Assembly (NCBI GenBank): GCA_964352785.1 | Contig: CAYGTI010000013.1 | Span: 1 to 64,000 of the forward strand | Direction of reading: 5' to 3' | Length of the DNA: 64,000 nt | Source: JACOMS01 sp964352785 | Lineage (GTDB): Bacteria > Pseudomonadota > Alphaproteobacteria > Caulobacterales > Maricaulaceae | Shown: positions 44,624 through 54,110 of the stretch, piece by piece | How positions within the stretch are numbered: the first letter of the stretch is position 1 | Layout of the letters: the number at the start of each line of letters is the position of its first letter | Program-made: the position numbers and the translations under genes | Notes under the pieces: generated by a model | Database searches by the model: none | Seen by the model: the letters and a program-made list of their open reading frames with translations, nothing else | What the model was told of the DNA's origin: nothing

Positions 44624-45346
44624 TTAAAGAATGATGTGTCCATCGCGAATTGCAATGACAACACAGTGCGCACGGTTAGCCGCGCCGAGCTTTCGCCGCG
44701 CATTCGACAGGTGATCTTTGACGGAATAATGCCCCAAATTCAGTAAGCGACCGATTTCAATATCAGTTTTGCCGCAGGCCACATAATGCAAGACATCCAC
44801 TTCTCGCGGCGTTAAACGGACTGTGCCTTTTTGCTTAGCAGCATCATAAATATCTAGAAGCTTCGAATATCCATGCACGCCTATCAGTTCTAGCGCATCT
44901 ACGTCTTCCGTTGACAAATCAACTGCGTGCCCCGCGTATGAGACAATACCGGGCGTCCTATCCGGCATATGTATAGGCACAGTAACACCCATCTCCATTC
45001 CGTACGATCGGCATTTTTCAAATATATCACGTCCGCGCCGCGTCGCGGCAGATATCAAATCTGTCCAGATAAAGGCATCCTGAGCTGTTAAAGCACGATT
45101 AATAACAGGGTCATGTAGAAGGTAGTTTCCCTTTATATATTCTTGCTGAAAGTCTTCAGGATAGTTACTGACGCCAAGTTCAGCATAATCCATATCCTGA
45201 AGAGAGGGATGAACAAGCTGTCCAACTGTTACATATTCAAAACCATATTTCAGCCCGAACCCTTGGACAACGTCAAACACGCCAAATTTGTCCAGCTGAA
45301 CATCAATCTTGCGTATTGCTTCGAGAATTACTGAACGCGCGCCCAC
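44624..45346 (-). CDS. LuxR family AHL-responsive transcriptional regulator
   Basis: The 240-residue regulator has an N-terminal autoinducer-binding domain (about 15-165) and a C-terminal GerE-type helix-turn-helix (about 175-235; LTPREVDVLHYVACGKTDIEIGRLL). The ligand-pocket positions equivalent to TraR Tyr61, Asp70, Pro71, Trp85 and Gly113 are present (Tyr70, Asp79, Pro80, Trp94, Gly120). The position of Trp57 is Phe66. The start is GTG 45346 with a GGGGGG site upstream. It lies directly upstream of luxI, separated by a terminator. Confidence 0.9.
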   Translation of the reverse strand: MGARSVILEAIRKIDVQLDKFGVFDVVQGFGLKYGFEYVTVGQLVHPSLQDMDYAELGVSNYPEDFQQEYIKGNYLLHDPVINRALTAQDAFIWTDLISAATRRGRDIFEKCRSYGMEMGVTVPIHMPDRTPGIVSYAGHAVDLSTEDVDALELIGVHGYSKLLDIYDAAKQKGTVRLTPREVDVLHYVACGKTDIEIGRLLNLGHYSVKDHLSNARRKLGAANRAHCVVIAIRDGHIIL

Positions 45347-45450
45347 AACCGCCCCCCATATAAACCCCCTAAGTCTTATAAATCACAAAGACATCATGAC
45401 CGTAAATAATTATACGAGGTCTGCTGATACAGAATGAAAGTTAATACGTT

Positions 45451-45864
45451 TTAGCCCTCGGAACTTTCCAAAGCTTCACACAAGCGCAGAAGCGCCGCGC
45501 GCGTATCTCCACTTTCAATATTATCAAAAGACATCATCAATCTGTGGTTCTGTTTGCTAAGAAGCTTTTCGCTCCATGTATCCTGGGCCAAAGGATTTGG
45601 CTCACTTGACCCTTTTTGTTCGTCATTCAGACCATCGAAAAAGAAATTTGGTTCAGCTTCAAAAATTTCACAAAGACTCCACAGACGGCTTGCACCGATG
45701 CGGTTCGCACCCCGTTCATATTTTTGAATTTGTTGGAATGTTACGCCAACCTTATCACCAAGCTCTGTTTGCGACATTTTGTGATTAAGTCTCAAAAGGC
45801 GTAATCTCATGCCCACGTGTCGGTCAATAACCTTAGATTCTTCGCTTAGCTTTTTCTGCGCCAT
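45451..45864 (-). CDS. XRE family transcriptional regulator
   Basis: The 137-residue protein has an N-terminal helix-turn-helix (residues 17-72; VGMRLRLLRLNHKMSQTELGDKVGVTFQQIQKYERGANRIGASRL). A short acidic C-terminal tail (from about 80) is typical of the alphaproteobacterial SinR-like group that controls quorum sensing or surface traits. It lies 104 bases upstream of luxR on the same strand, so it may regulate luxR or be cotranscribed; the 222-base gap before it shows no other gene. Confidence 0.88.
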   Translation of the reverse strand: MAQKKLSEESKVIDRHVGMRLRLLRLNHKMSQTELGDKVGVTFQQIQKYERGANRIGASRLWSLCEIFEAEPNFFFDGLNDEQKGSSEPNPLAQDTWSEKLLSKQNHRLMMSFDNIESGDTRAALLRLCEALESSEG

Positions 45865-46086
45865 ATTAATTCACCTTATATACTATGTATTGGTCGCCGC
45901 GAATATTCGCAGTCTGTTTGCTAACCAGTACCAAACTATCATATTTTATTCTCTTATGAAAATAAATTTACAGCTTAATCTTAATGCAATCTTACAGAGT
46001 ATAAGAGTTTATGACACCTGAATAAAGTGGCTGTTCTTATCACCATGATTGTTTTAGAGAGCGAAACGAAAAAACAGGCTCATAGT

Positions 46087-46965
46087 ATGACATATGCTTT
46101 AATCATTCACGGCGGCGCCGGGGCTCAGCCTAGCTTAGACTATACCCTTCAAAGAGCACATATGGGTCAGTTGATCCGCCGAGGTCAAGATATGCTTGAA
46201 GCGGGAGAAAGTGCTCTTGATGTTGTCGAAACCATGGTTGCAGACCTCGAAGCCAGCGGTCACTATGTGGCCGGTAAAGGCTCCGCACCAAACATGGACG
46301 GGATCATTGAGCTGGACGCCAGCATCATGGACGGGAAAGACCGGCGCGCGGGATCAGTGGCTGCCATTCCAGCCATTGAATCGCCGATAAAAGCGGCGCG
46401 CGCCGTCATGAATGACGGCAAACATGTTATGCTCGCAGGGGAAAGTGCGCGAAACTTTGCGGTGACCCAAGGTCTAGCCGCAATTGAAAACCCCAAAGAC
46501 TATTACTCGGAGCATCATAGGCACGGCTCGGGGGATACTGATGCCAATCACGGAACCGTTGGGGCGGTTGCTTTGGATATTCACGGGGATTTGGCAGCCG
46601 CGACGTCAACAGGCGGCATATTTGGGAAAAGCGCGGGACGTATAGGAGATACGCCGCTGATCGGCGCGGGCACATGGGCTGACAGTCATGTAGCTGTATC
46701 TTGCACAGGTCTTGGCGAAGCGTTTATCCGCACCAGCGCGGCCCATGATGTCGCGGCGCGTGTAGCTTACGGTAATGAAAGCCTTTCAAGCGCAGTTTGG
46801 AGCGCCTTAGATCAAGTTAAAATTTGCGGCGGCGACGGCGGTATTATCGCAATCAATAAAAATGGACAGATGGCGATGCCGTTCAATTCGGACGGTATGA
46901 AACGTGCCTATGTGTCGTCTAATACGCCGCCTACCGTACTGATATTTGAAAAAGAAGCCCGTTAA
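46087..46965 (+). CDS. iaaA: Isoaspartyl peptidase/L-asparaginase (Ntn hydrolase)
   Basis: The 292-residue enzyme is a type 2 asparaginase that autocleaves before a Thr nucleophile in GDTDANHGTVGAVALDIHGDLAAATSTGG (Thr near residue 157) and hydrolyses beta-aspartyl dipeptides. In cyanophycin users the same activity splits beta-Asp-Arg released by cyanophycinase into Asp and Arg. ATG 46087 (MTYALIIHGGAGA) is the family start; the upstream in-frame extension is rejected. It is convergent with the Mur-ligase-like gene (4-base overlap), which supports a role in the cyanophycin locus. Confidence 0.92.
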   Translation: MTYALIIHGGAGAQPSLDYTLQRAHMGQLIRRGQDMLEAGESALDVVETMVADLEASGHYVAGKGSAPNMDGIIELDASIMDGKDRRAGSVAAIPAIESPIKAARAVMNDGKHVMLAGESARNFAVTQGLAAIENPKDYYSEHHRHGSGDTDANHGTVGAVALDIHGDLAAATSTGGIFGKSAGRIGDTPLIGAGTWADSHVAVSCTGLGEAFIRTSAAHDVAARVAYGNESLSSAVWSALDQVKICGGDGGIIAINKNGQMAMPFNSDGMKRAYVSSNTPPTVLIFEKEAR

Positions 46966-48701
46966 GTCTTATCCGGTTCAGGCAGAGGATCCCCGCATGT
47001 CCACCCAACCTCTTTAAGTTGGTAAACGTAATCCAGCACTTCTTGGCGATCCACATAAACAAGGAAAACAAGAAGATCATCGGGCTTGGCCCATTTTAAG
47101 GCCAGCCTCGCTGCCGTAAATTCACACTCGGCCTGCATTATCTGTGCACCCGGCACATTTAAGTCTTTGAGTGTTTTGAGGATGATCGCCGGAACAGCGC
47201 CCAGCTCCCGCCCGCGAAGTTTTGTCGGAAGCTCTTTGACGATGATCATATCAGGATCAGCCGCGTGAACAGCTTTTGTCATATCTTGGATATCTTGATC
47301 GCTTCTATCCCCGGCCTGCCCTAACAAAAACAACCGCCTTTTAGCGGGCACGGCTTTGACCATCTCTGCCAACGCGGTAACGCCGTCAGGATTATGCGCA
47401 AAATCCAGTAAAATATTGGTCCCGCCGACGGTCAAAAAGTTTCCACGCCCCGGATTGCTCTCCGGTGTAGACTCGAAATCTTTAAGAGCGCCAGCCATGG
47501 AATCAACGTCAATACCCAAAGCCGATGTCAGCGCGATTGCACCAAGGCCATTGGACACATTAAACGTTGCCGCCCCGCCCATACTTAAAGGAAAATCGCT
47601 TATTGGTAAAACAGGTATAGATGGCCCACTGGTCATGAGCATCATCTGTCCGTTTTGAACAAATACAGCATGTTCGCCGCGTGCTTCACATTGCTTTAAA
47701 AAATCCTCTGCCATGGATAGCCCGTACCACGTGACCTTACCTTCAAAGTTTCGGGCGCGTTTGACGAGTTCCGGATCATCATGGTTTAGAATGAGGCGGC
47801 CCTGCGGAGAAACAGCTTTGGAGAGCATAAATTTGGCATCGGCCAATGCGGGCACATTGGTGATGCCGTACTCGCCCAGATGATCCGCCGAAATATTCGT
47901 TATCAAGCACACGTCAATATTTGCAATCGGCAGACCACGCCGCATGAGACCGCCGCGCGCTGTTTCCAATATAGCCATATCCGCGCGCGGGTCACGCAAT
48001 GCCATACGCGCGCCTCCGGGTCCGGAATAATCCCCTTCATCAAGAATAACGTCACCAACGCGGACATAATCACTTGATGACGACGCCACAATATATCCGG
48101 CCTCGGCTGCAATAGCCGATGCCAAACGCACAGTTGTGGACTTTCCATTCGTTCCCGTGACCAAAGCTACGGGAATGTTATCTATTTTACTCCAATTTAC
48201 ATTTTCCGCCTTGGGTATGTCGGCAGTGTTCCATATCTGCCGTCCACGGCCAAGTCCCAGCGAGACCTCATCGTCGTCTGAAAGGAAGGCAATGTTGCGC
48301 TCAAGCGCCTCATCACGTAGACTGATCAGGTCTGGATGATGTTCGCCAGATATCTCGGCGCGTAACTTCTCTGTATATTTTTGGATAACGGCATCTTTTG
48401 ACGCATCAACGGGAAGATGAACAATGTCCCACGCGGCTTCAATTAAGCTCGTGGCCGCATAAAGCGCATCAATAGGCGCGGTTATATAAATTGATCCGCC
48501 GCCCGAGTATATTCGGGTTACAACCTCCTCATACTCCCAATCGACGGCCTTTAGAAGCCGCCTTACACATGTCTCCAAATTACCAAAAACAGGTAGTACA
48601 TCGCCCCCCTCGTCAGGCTCCACGACAATTTCTGCAGCGGCTCCAGCGCGGTTCAAAAGATAATTCGATCCCGTCAAGCGCCGAACGTCTTTAAGTTCCA
48701 T
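46962..48701 (-). CDS. Mur ligase family protein, CphA-like but lacking the ATP-grasp domain
   Basis: The 579-residue protein has an N-terminal region without a known domain (1-175). A Mur-type ligase core follows: P-loop VTGTNGKSTT (residues 181-190), ETARGGLMRRGL (246-257), ISADHLG and DFAHNPDG. The ETARGG signature is shared with the Mur half of CphA, so the two are paralogues, but the N-terminal ATP-grasp domain of CphA is absent. It starts 9 bases after cphA and is clearly cotranscribed. It could add Arg or a different amino acid to the polymer, or use a distinct substrate. Confidence 0.85.
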   Translation of the reverse strand: MELKDVRRLTGSNYLLNRAGAAAEIVVEPDEGGDVLPVFGNLETCVRRLLKAVDWEYEEVVTRIYSGGGSIYITAPIDALYAATSLIEAAWDIVHLPVDASKDAVIQKYTEKLRAEISGEHHPDLISLRDEALERNIAFLSDDDEVSLGLGRGRQIWNTADIPKAENVNWSKIDNIPVALVTGTNGKSTTVRLASAIAAEAGYIVASSSSDYVRVGDVILDEGDYSGPGGARMALRDPRADMAILETARGGLMRRGLPIANIDVCLITNISADHLGEYGITNVPALADAKFMLSKAVSPQGRLILNHDDPELVKRARNFEGKVTWYGLSMAEDFLKQCEARGEHAVFVQNGQMMLMTSGPSIPVLPISDFPLSMGGAATFNVSNGLGAIALTSALGIDVDSMAGALKDFESTPESNPGRGNFLTVGGTNILLDFAHNPDGVTALAEMVKAVPAKRRLFLLGQAGDRSDQDIQDMTKAVHAADPDMIIVKELPTKLRGRELGAVPAIILKTLKDLNVPGAQIMQAECEFTAARLALKWAKPDDLLVFLVYVDRQEVLDYVYQLKEVGWTCGDPLPEPDKT

Positions 48702-48710
48702 AAGGCAGCT

Positions 48711-51575
48711 CTAATCGGACTCTTCATCATAGCTATCCGCAAGGCGGACGCCGCGCTCATCACGGACCAGCCGTGTTCCATCTGATAATACGGACTGCGG
48801 AACTTGCGGTGCATCTTCAACCGGCGTCGCGGCAGCTAATAGATCGCGCACAACAGCTTTTGGTTTTGGTTGAACAGGCGGCATTTGCATTTTTTGCTCC
48901 ACGGCTTCGATCTCCTCGCGGTCTTTGCCAAAATAAATAATCTGCTTCCAACTGCGTGTAATATCATCCGAGAAAACAAGCACCAAATCACCGGGCTCAG
49001 CCATTGCAAGAGCCGCCTCAACAGCTTTTTCCTCCTCGGGCACAACCGAGATGACGCTCTCATTAAGGCCCTCGGCCAGCAACGTTGTTTTCAAAATTTC
49101 AGGCACTTCATTGGGACCGCGTCCCCTCAGGCCATCATCACGGCGGCAAATATAATGATCGAAACTTCCGGCTACAATTCGCGCGGCTTCCTCAATGTCT
49201 TCGTCGCGGCGATCACCCGGCATCGCGATAACACAAATACGCTTGCCTTTCGTTTCAAGCTGATCCGTTAATTTTGTCATGGCCGTGATCGCAGCCGGAT
49301 TATGCCCATAATCCAGAATGACTTTGAAGGGGTGTTCATCAAACACGTTCATCCGGCCCGGAGCTTGAAAGAAACTCGTCGCAAAGGTACGAAGACCGTG
49401 GCGGATATCTTCGAGGCTTTTACCTTGGCTAAAACAAATCGCGGCGGCAAACAGAGCGTTTTGCACATTGTGCATGGCCTTGCCATCCATCGTTGCCGGA
49501 ATAAGGTGCGTCCAAATAAGCGGAATATGGGCGTGATTATCATAAATTGTAATCATATGCCCGTTCATGCCTTTCTCGAGCACCGCGGCACGTCCGCCAG
49601 CTCTGACATGTTCGCGCACCAGAGGATGCCCAGCATTCATGGTGATATAGCAAAGATTTTTAGCCTGTGTATGCTGCGCCATCTTCAAGCAAAGCTCATC
49701 ATCAGCGTTTAAAACGGCTGTATCTTGAGCCACTTCGACGACAATTCGTTTGACGCGCGCCATATCTTCGAGCGTATCAACACCGCGAAGGCCCAAATGA
49801 TCGGCCGCAATATTTAAAACTGCGCCGATATCACAGCTACGATAACCAAGGCCGTTTCGCACCATGCCGCCACGGGCTGTCTCTAACACCGCCGCGTCAA
49901 CTGTTGGGTCGCGCAGCACCATTTGCGCGGACATAGGCCCGGTTAGGTCCCCTTTTACGCTGAGGTTACCATCAATATAAACCCCGTCCGTGGAGGCAAG
50001 CCCCACAGTATTCCCGCTGAGTTTGAATATATGCGCAACCATACGCGCCGTTGTTGTTTTACCGTTCGTACCCGTGATGGAAATCATTGGAATGCGCTTG
50101 CCGGAACCCGCTGGAAAAAGCATATCCATGACCGCTCCCGCAACATCACGCGGCTGTCCTTCGCTGGGGGCAACATGCATACGAAAGCCAGGCGCGGCGT
50201 TAATTTCACAAATGGCCGCATCATTATCTTTGTAGGACACAGAAATATTGGGAGAGAGGAAATCGACCCCGCCGACATCAAGTCCAATGGCTTTGACGGC
50301 GCGGATTGCCATATCACGATTATCCGGGTGCACGATATCGGTCACGTCAATAGCGGTTCCGCCGGTTGAAAGGTTAGCCGTCGAGCGCAGATAGACATGC
50401 TCTCCTTTTGCAGGAACTGTGTCTTTGGTGTAGCCAAGTTCGCTGAGGTGTGCATGGGCGGTTTCATCAAGTTCAATGCGCGTCAGAACTTTTTCGTGCC
50501 CCACACCGCGCCGAGGATCAGAGTTGACCACATTAATAAGCTGCTCAACGGTTAGAATGCCGTCGCCGACCACATGTCCCGGAACCCGCTTGGAGACGGC
50601 AACCAGCTTATTATCAACGACCAGCATGCGGTGATCGAGCCCTTTAATATAAGATTCGACGATGACCGTTCGGCTGTCTCTGTTTTCCTCAAGCGCAACA
50701 TCAAACCCTGCAGCAACTTCGCTTTGCTCAGTCAGGCCAATTGAAATACCGCGTCCGTGATTTCCGTTCAAAGGTTTCGTGACAACAGGATAACCAATGC
50801 GCTCTGCTGCCCTCACAGCATCCCGCCGCGAGCGCACGAGGCGCTGTTTCGGGACAGGTAGACCAAGGTCGGCTAAAATTTCGTTTGTTTCGTCTTTATC
50901 TGACGCCAGCTCAACAGAGATATAATTAGTTTGGCTCGTGATCGTCGCTTGGATACGCTTTTGATAGCGGCCATGGCCCAGTTGAATGAGACTATACTCG
51001 TTCAGCCTGATCCACGGAATATCACGGTCTTCCGCCGCTTTGACCAGTGACGCGGTGCTGGGACCGAGAGCTCGGCGCTGCGCGAAGCGAATAAAAGCAT
51101 CCCGTTCTTCTGCAAAATGAAAATCATCACTTCTGTCATCGTCACCGACCAGTTCATCAGGTAACAGACTGCGGATAAGATCAAGCGCTAGCTCGCCTGC
51201 GCGGCGACCAACGCGTTCCTCTTCATATTCAAAGACCATGTTATAAACGCCGACATCACCAGCGCCGCGTGTCTTACCAAACGTAACATTAGCGCCCGCC
51301 ACATTTTGCAGCTCAATCGCGACATGCTCCCAAACATGTGCAATCCATGTGCCCTCATCTTCGCGCATCCGGCGTACAAACCCGCCCGGCTCACCATAAG
51401 AACATCCATGCTCCTGAAGTCCGGGCAATGCCGCCAATAATCCATCAATAAAAGGATTACCGAGTTTTGCTGTGGGCCAGCTTTCCAGAACACCAATATC
51501 CACCATATGCCGAATGACCGGGAAAAGGGCATAGACGTTGGGCCCTCTTAATATTGATGTTTCAAGAATCTTCAT
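48711..51575 (-). CDS. cphA: Cyanophycin synthetase
   Basis: The 954-residue enzyme polymerises Asp and Arg into multi-L-arginyl-poly-L-aspartate (cyanophycin), a nitrogen store. Domains: N domain (1-160) with HVWEH (residues 80-84), ATP-grasp domain (about 220-480; GYPVVTKPLNGNHGRGISIG), and a Mur-like ligase (about 495-900; P-loop 501-508, ETARGGMVRNGL, DYGHNPAAI). The ATP-grasp adds Asp and the Mur domain adds Arg. HxxEH in the N domain fits the metallopeptidase-like primer-making site described for some CphA proteins. A C-terminal tail of about 50 residues ends in acidic residues. It is preceded by cphB on the same strand. Confidence 0.95.
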   Translation of the reverse strand: MKILETSILRGPNVYALFPVIRHMVDIGVLESWPTAKLGNPFIDGLLAALPGLQEHGCSYGEPGGFVRRMREDEGTWIAHVWEHVAIELQNVAGANVTFGKTRGAGDVGVYNMVFEYEEERVGRRAGELALDLIRSLLPDELVGDDDRSDDFHFAEERDAFIRFAQRRALGPSTASLVKAAEDRDIPWIRLNEYSLIQLGHGRYQKRIQATITSQTNYISVELASDKDETNEILADLGLPVPKQRLVRSRRDAVRAAERIGYPVVTKPLNGNHGRGISIGLTEQSEVAAGFDVALEENRDSRTVIVESYIKGLDHRMLVVDNKLVAVSKRVPGHVVGDGILTVEQLINVVNSDPRRGVGHEKVLTRIELDETAHAHLSELGYTKDTVPAKGEHVYLRSTANLSTGGTAIDVTDIVHPDNRDMAIRAVKAIGLDVGGVDFLSPNISVSYKDNDAAICEINAAPGFRMHVAPSEGQPRDVAGAVMDMLFPAGSGKRIPMISITGTNGKTTTARMVAHIFKLSGNTVGLASTDGVYIDGNLSVKGDLTGPMSAQMVLRDPTVDAAVLETARGGMVRNGLGYRSCDIGAVLNIAADHLGLRGVDTLEDMARVKRIVVEVAQDTAVLNADDELCLKMAQHTQAKNLCYITMNAGHPLVREHVRAGGRAAVLEKGMNGHMITIYDNHAHIPLIWTHLIPATMDGKAMHNVQNALFAAAICFSQGKSLEDIRHGLRTFATSFFQAPGRMNVFDEHPFKVILDYGHNPAAITAMTKLTDQLETKGKRICVIAMPGDRRDEDIEEAARIVAGSFDHYICRRDDGLRGRGPNEVPEILKTTLLAEGLNESVISVVPEEEKAVEAALAMAEPGDLVLVFSDDITRSWKQIIYFGKDREEIEAVEQKMQMPPVQPKPKAVVRDLLAAATPVEDAPQVPQSVLSDGTRLVRDERGVRLADSYDEESD

Positions 51576-51605
51576 AACCCACCCCTTTAGCTTTAAAGCT
51601 ACATT

Positions 51606-52427
51606 TTAACTTGGCCGGGCCGTCCTTGTAACAAGATCAAACCGGCTTCCATGCAAGAGTATATGCAGTTTTACACCTATGAGGCAAACAGGTTCTCCCT
51701 TGCGGGCGTCAGCCATGGACGAATGCTCAATATTTGACGGATCAATCACGGTAAGGCCACCACTGCCAATCACTTCGATTGTATCGTCAGGACTAATGAA
51801 GGCGCCAGTGTCTTCATCAACGCCAATGCCGGTCGCAAAAGGATTATAGGCCAACGCCGTCAGCAGACGCCCCAGACGCCCCCGCTCGCGAAAATGTTGA
51901 TCAATGATGACGCGGTTTGTCAGGCCTAACCCCGGAGCCAACGTCGACATACCGCTTCGCGGGGTCGGTCCTGACCGCCCAAACGCAATCATATGCTCGC
52001 CAATGAAGGCCGCACCAGCGGACGTCCCAGCCACGTGAACACCGCGCGCATTCCCTCTACGGATCACCTGCGCGGCGGACGTACCGCCAATGATCGTGGC
52101 AAGTCTGAGTTGATCACCGCCCGTCATGAAGATGCCCGTTGCATCCTCTAAAACATCTAGAAACTCTTTGTTTTCACAATCATCACGTGTTTCGATTTGC
52201 GTGATGCGCGCCGATTTTACACCTATACTCTCAAAAACCTCTTTGTAGCGGTCTCCTGTATCATAAAGCCGGGATGCGGTTGGAATAATAGCGATACGTG
52301 CGCTTAGGCCGCCGGAGAGTTCAACAAAGCGATTCAAAATCGCCGATGTTCGGACTTTTTTTTCACCCCCGCCAATCGGGATGATCCACCCGCGTTGTTG
52401 GCTATCGGACACTTTTGCTGGACACAC
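51606..52427 (-). CDS. cphB: Cyanophycinase
   Basis: The 273-residue peptidase S51-type enzyme cleaves cyanophycin to beta-Asp-Arg dipeptides. It contains the nucleophile elbow GTSAGAAFIGEHMIAFG (Ser near residue 137), IFMTGGDQLRL and the QHFRERGRLGRL helix of the family. The start is GTG 52427 with GAGG 7 bases upstream. It is the first gene of the cphB-cphA-Mur-ligase run; the 114-base gap before it probably holds the operon promoter. Confidence 0.94.
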   Translation of the reverse strand: MCPAKVSDSQQRGWIIPIGGGEKKVRTSAILNRFVELSGGLSARIAIIPTASRLYDTGDRYKEVFESIGVKSARITQIETRDDCENKEFLDVLEDATGIFMTGGDQLRLATIIGGTSAAQVIRRGNARGVHVAGTSAGAAFIGEHMIAFGRSGPTPRSGMSTLAPGLGLTNRVIIDQHFRERGRLGRLLTALAYNPFATGIGVDEDTGAFISPDDTIEVIGSGGLTVIDPSNIEHSSMADARKGEPVCLIGVKLHILLHGSRFDLVTRTARPS

Positions 52428-52541
52428 TGTGAGACCTCAAAATAAACATAATTGCGGGAACATAGGCAGCGGATTGAGGGTGTCAATAGGCGTTTGAGCT
52501 GCGTATTTCTGTGGTCTATTTACATGCATATACCCATGAAA

Positions 52542-54110
52542 TTATCGGGGAATACGCATTGTTGCGCGCAGTCCCCCCTCAGCATGGTTTTCCAATATCA
52601 AAGCCCCGCCGTGCGCCTGCACTATATTGTCTGTAATGGAGAGTCCCAGTCCGGAACCACCGGTTTCTTTACTGCGGGAGCTTTCAAGGCGTATGAAAGG
52701 TTGAAGCACATCATGCATTTGCGTCTCGGGGATTCCCGGGCCTGTATCATCCACGTGAATGTCTACCTTGTGGCGATCGGGCTTGAGTGAAATTCGCGCC
52801 TGATCGCCATATTTAAGGGCGTTATCGATCAAATTTTGCAACGCCCTTTTTATCGCAACCCGGCGGCATTTAATCACCAAGGGCTCAGAAGGTGAAAATC
52901 CAACGTTCAAGTTTTGGTCTGCATAATCGTCTGCAATACTTTCAAGCATTGCGTTTATATCGACCGCTTCCATGGGTTCGGTGCCGGAGGCATCCTTGGC
53001 CCAAGATAAAATTTCACTGGTCATCTTTGTCATGGCGTCAATTGTCGCGATAAACTTATCGCGGCCTGCATCTCGCGGAATATTCTCTGCACGTATTCGC
53101 AGTGACGTCAGCGGTGTGCGCAAATCATGTCCCACCGCGCGCAGCATAGTGCGCTGTGTATCCAGCATCCTCGTCAGCCGCTCCTGCATTTGATTGAATG
53201 CTTTGGCGGCGAGGCGGATATCATCGGGCCCGGACTCGTCGAGATGTTCGCCGCCATCCCCCCGGCCCAAACGGTCGGCGGCTCGGGTCAACCCTGCGAG
53301 CGGGCGCGAGATACGCCTGACAAATATCCAAACAGCCAGTAATGTCAGCATGAGTAGTATCGCCGTTGCCAGTATAATTCGCGAGGTTACGGCCTTGACA
53401 GGCGCGTAAGGCACGATGGCGTTATACCAAATACCAGGGCGGATTTCGGCGGACAAAATAATTTCTTCCATAGCACTTTCCGGTGCGGACGTTCGCCCCG
53501 TATGATCTGTATTTTGATGCCGCTCATGCGGACTTTGCTCTGTGCGGAGGGGCGGAGGAGGAGCATGGCCTCTTACAGGCTCGGGATGAAACACGCCATC
53601 ACGACGCTCACGTCTCGGAGGATGTTCTCGACGCTCGGGCGGGCGGCGATAAGCCCCCCGGCGGCTATCTTGCAAATCAATGGCCTCGTTTTTGAGGTTC
53701 CGCCCCATGGGCGGCTTAGCGCCCAAGTGTTGACGTTTGGCAACAGACACTGAGAGCGGCTGAACACCTGCCGCCCTCAGTGCGCGGTCAAGGCGAGTTT
53801 CATATTGGGATAAAGAGCGCGCATGAGCAGCAATGAGAGCGCGGTTATTTATGGACAGAAAGAAAATGCCTTGCGCCCGGTTACGGTTTGGCAACTCGTA
53901 AGGCAAGTCGCGGGCTGCAGGAACCGGGTCTGGAATGGCAACTAACTGAACTGCCATACGGTCTATGGCTTGACGGTACTCAGCGGCGTCTGATTGCAAG
54001 CGGCGCTCGTCCACCAAAAGTAATAGATTAAGCGCTTGTGCAACAAGGAGCACAATCACGAGCAAGACAAGCAATTGACCGCTGAGCGTTTTTGGAAAAA
54101 TAGATCGCAT
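52542..54110 (-). CDS. Sensor histidine kinase with Pro/Arg/His-rich periplasmic loop
   Basis: The 522-residue two-component sensor has transmembrane helix 1 (residues 10-32), a periplasmic region (33-243), helix 2 (244-264), HAMP, a HisKA domain with phospho-acceptor His328 in VGHDLRTPLTSLR, and a HATPase domain (N box NLIDNALKYG, G box DDTGPGIPE). Residues 150-205 are low complexity and packed with Arg, Pro and His, suggesting a flexible metal- or polyanion-binding loop. ATG 54110 shares a base with the response regulator stop. It lies just upstream of cphB on the same strand. Confidence 0.93.
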   Translation of the reverse strand: MRSIFPKTLSGQLLVLLVIVLLVAQALNLLLLVDERRLQSDAAEYRQAIDRMAVQLVAIPDPVPAARDLPYELPNRNRAQGIFFLSINNRALIAAHARSLSQYETRLDRALRAAGVQPLSVSVAKRQHLGAKPPMGRNLKNEAIDLQDSRRGAYRRPPERREHPPRRERRDGVFHPEPVRGHAPPPPLRTEQSPHERHQNTDHTGRTSAPESAMEEIILSAEIRPGIWYNAIVPYAPVKAVTSRIILATAILLMLTLLAVWIFVRRISRPLAGLTRAADRLGRGDGGEHLDESGPDDIRLAAKAFNQMQERLTRMLDTQRTMLRAVGHDLRTPLTSLRIRAENIPRDAGRDKFIATIDAMTKMTSEILSWAKDASGTEPMEAVDINAMLESIADDYADQNLNVGFSPSEPLVIKCRRVAIKRALQNLIDNALKYGDQARISLKPDRHKVDIHVDDTGPGIPETQMHDVLQPFIRLESSRSKETGGSGLGLSITDNIVQAHGGALILENHAEGGLRATMRIPR

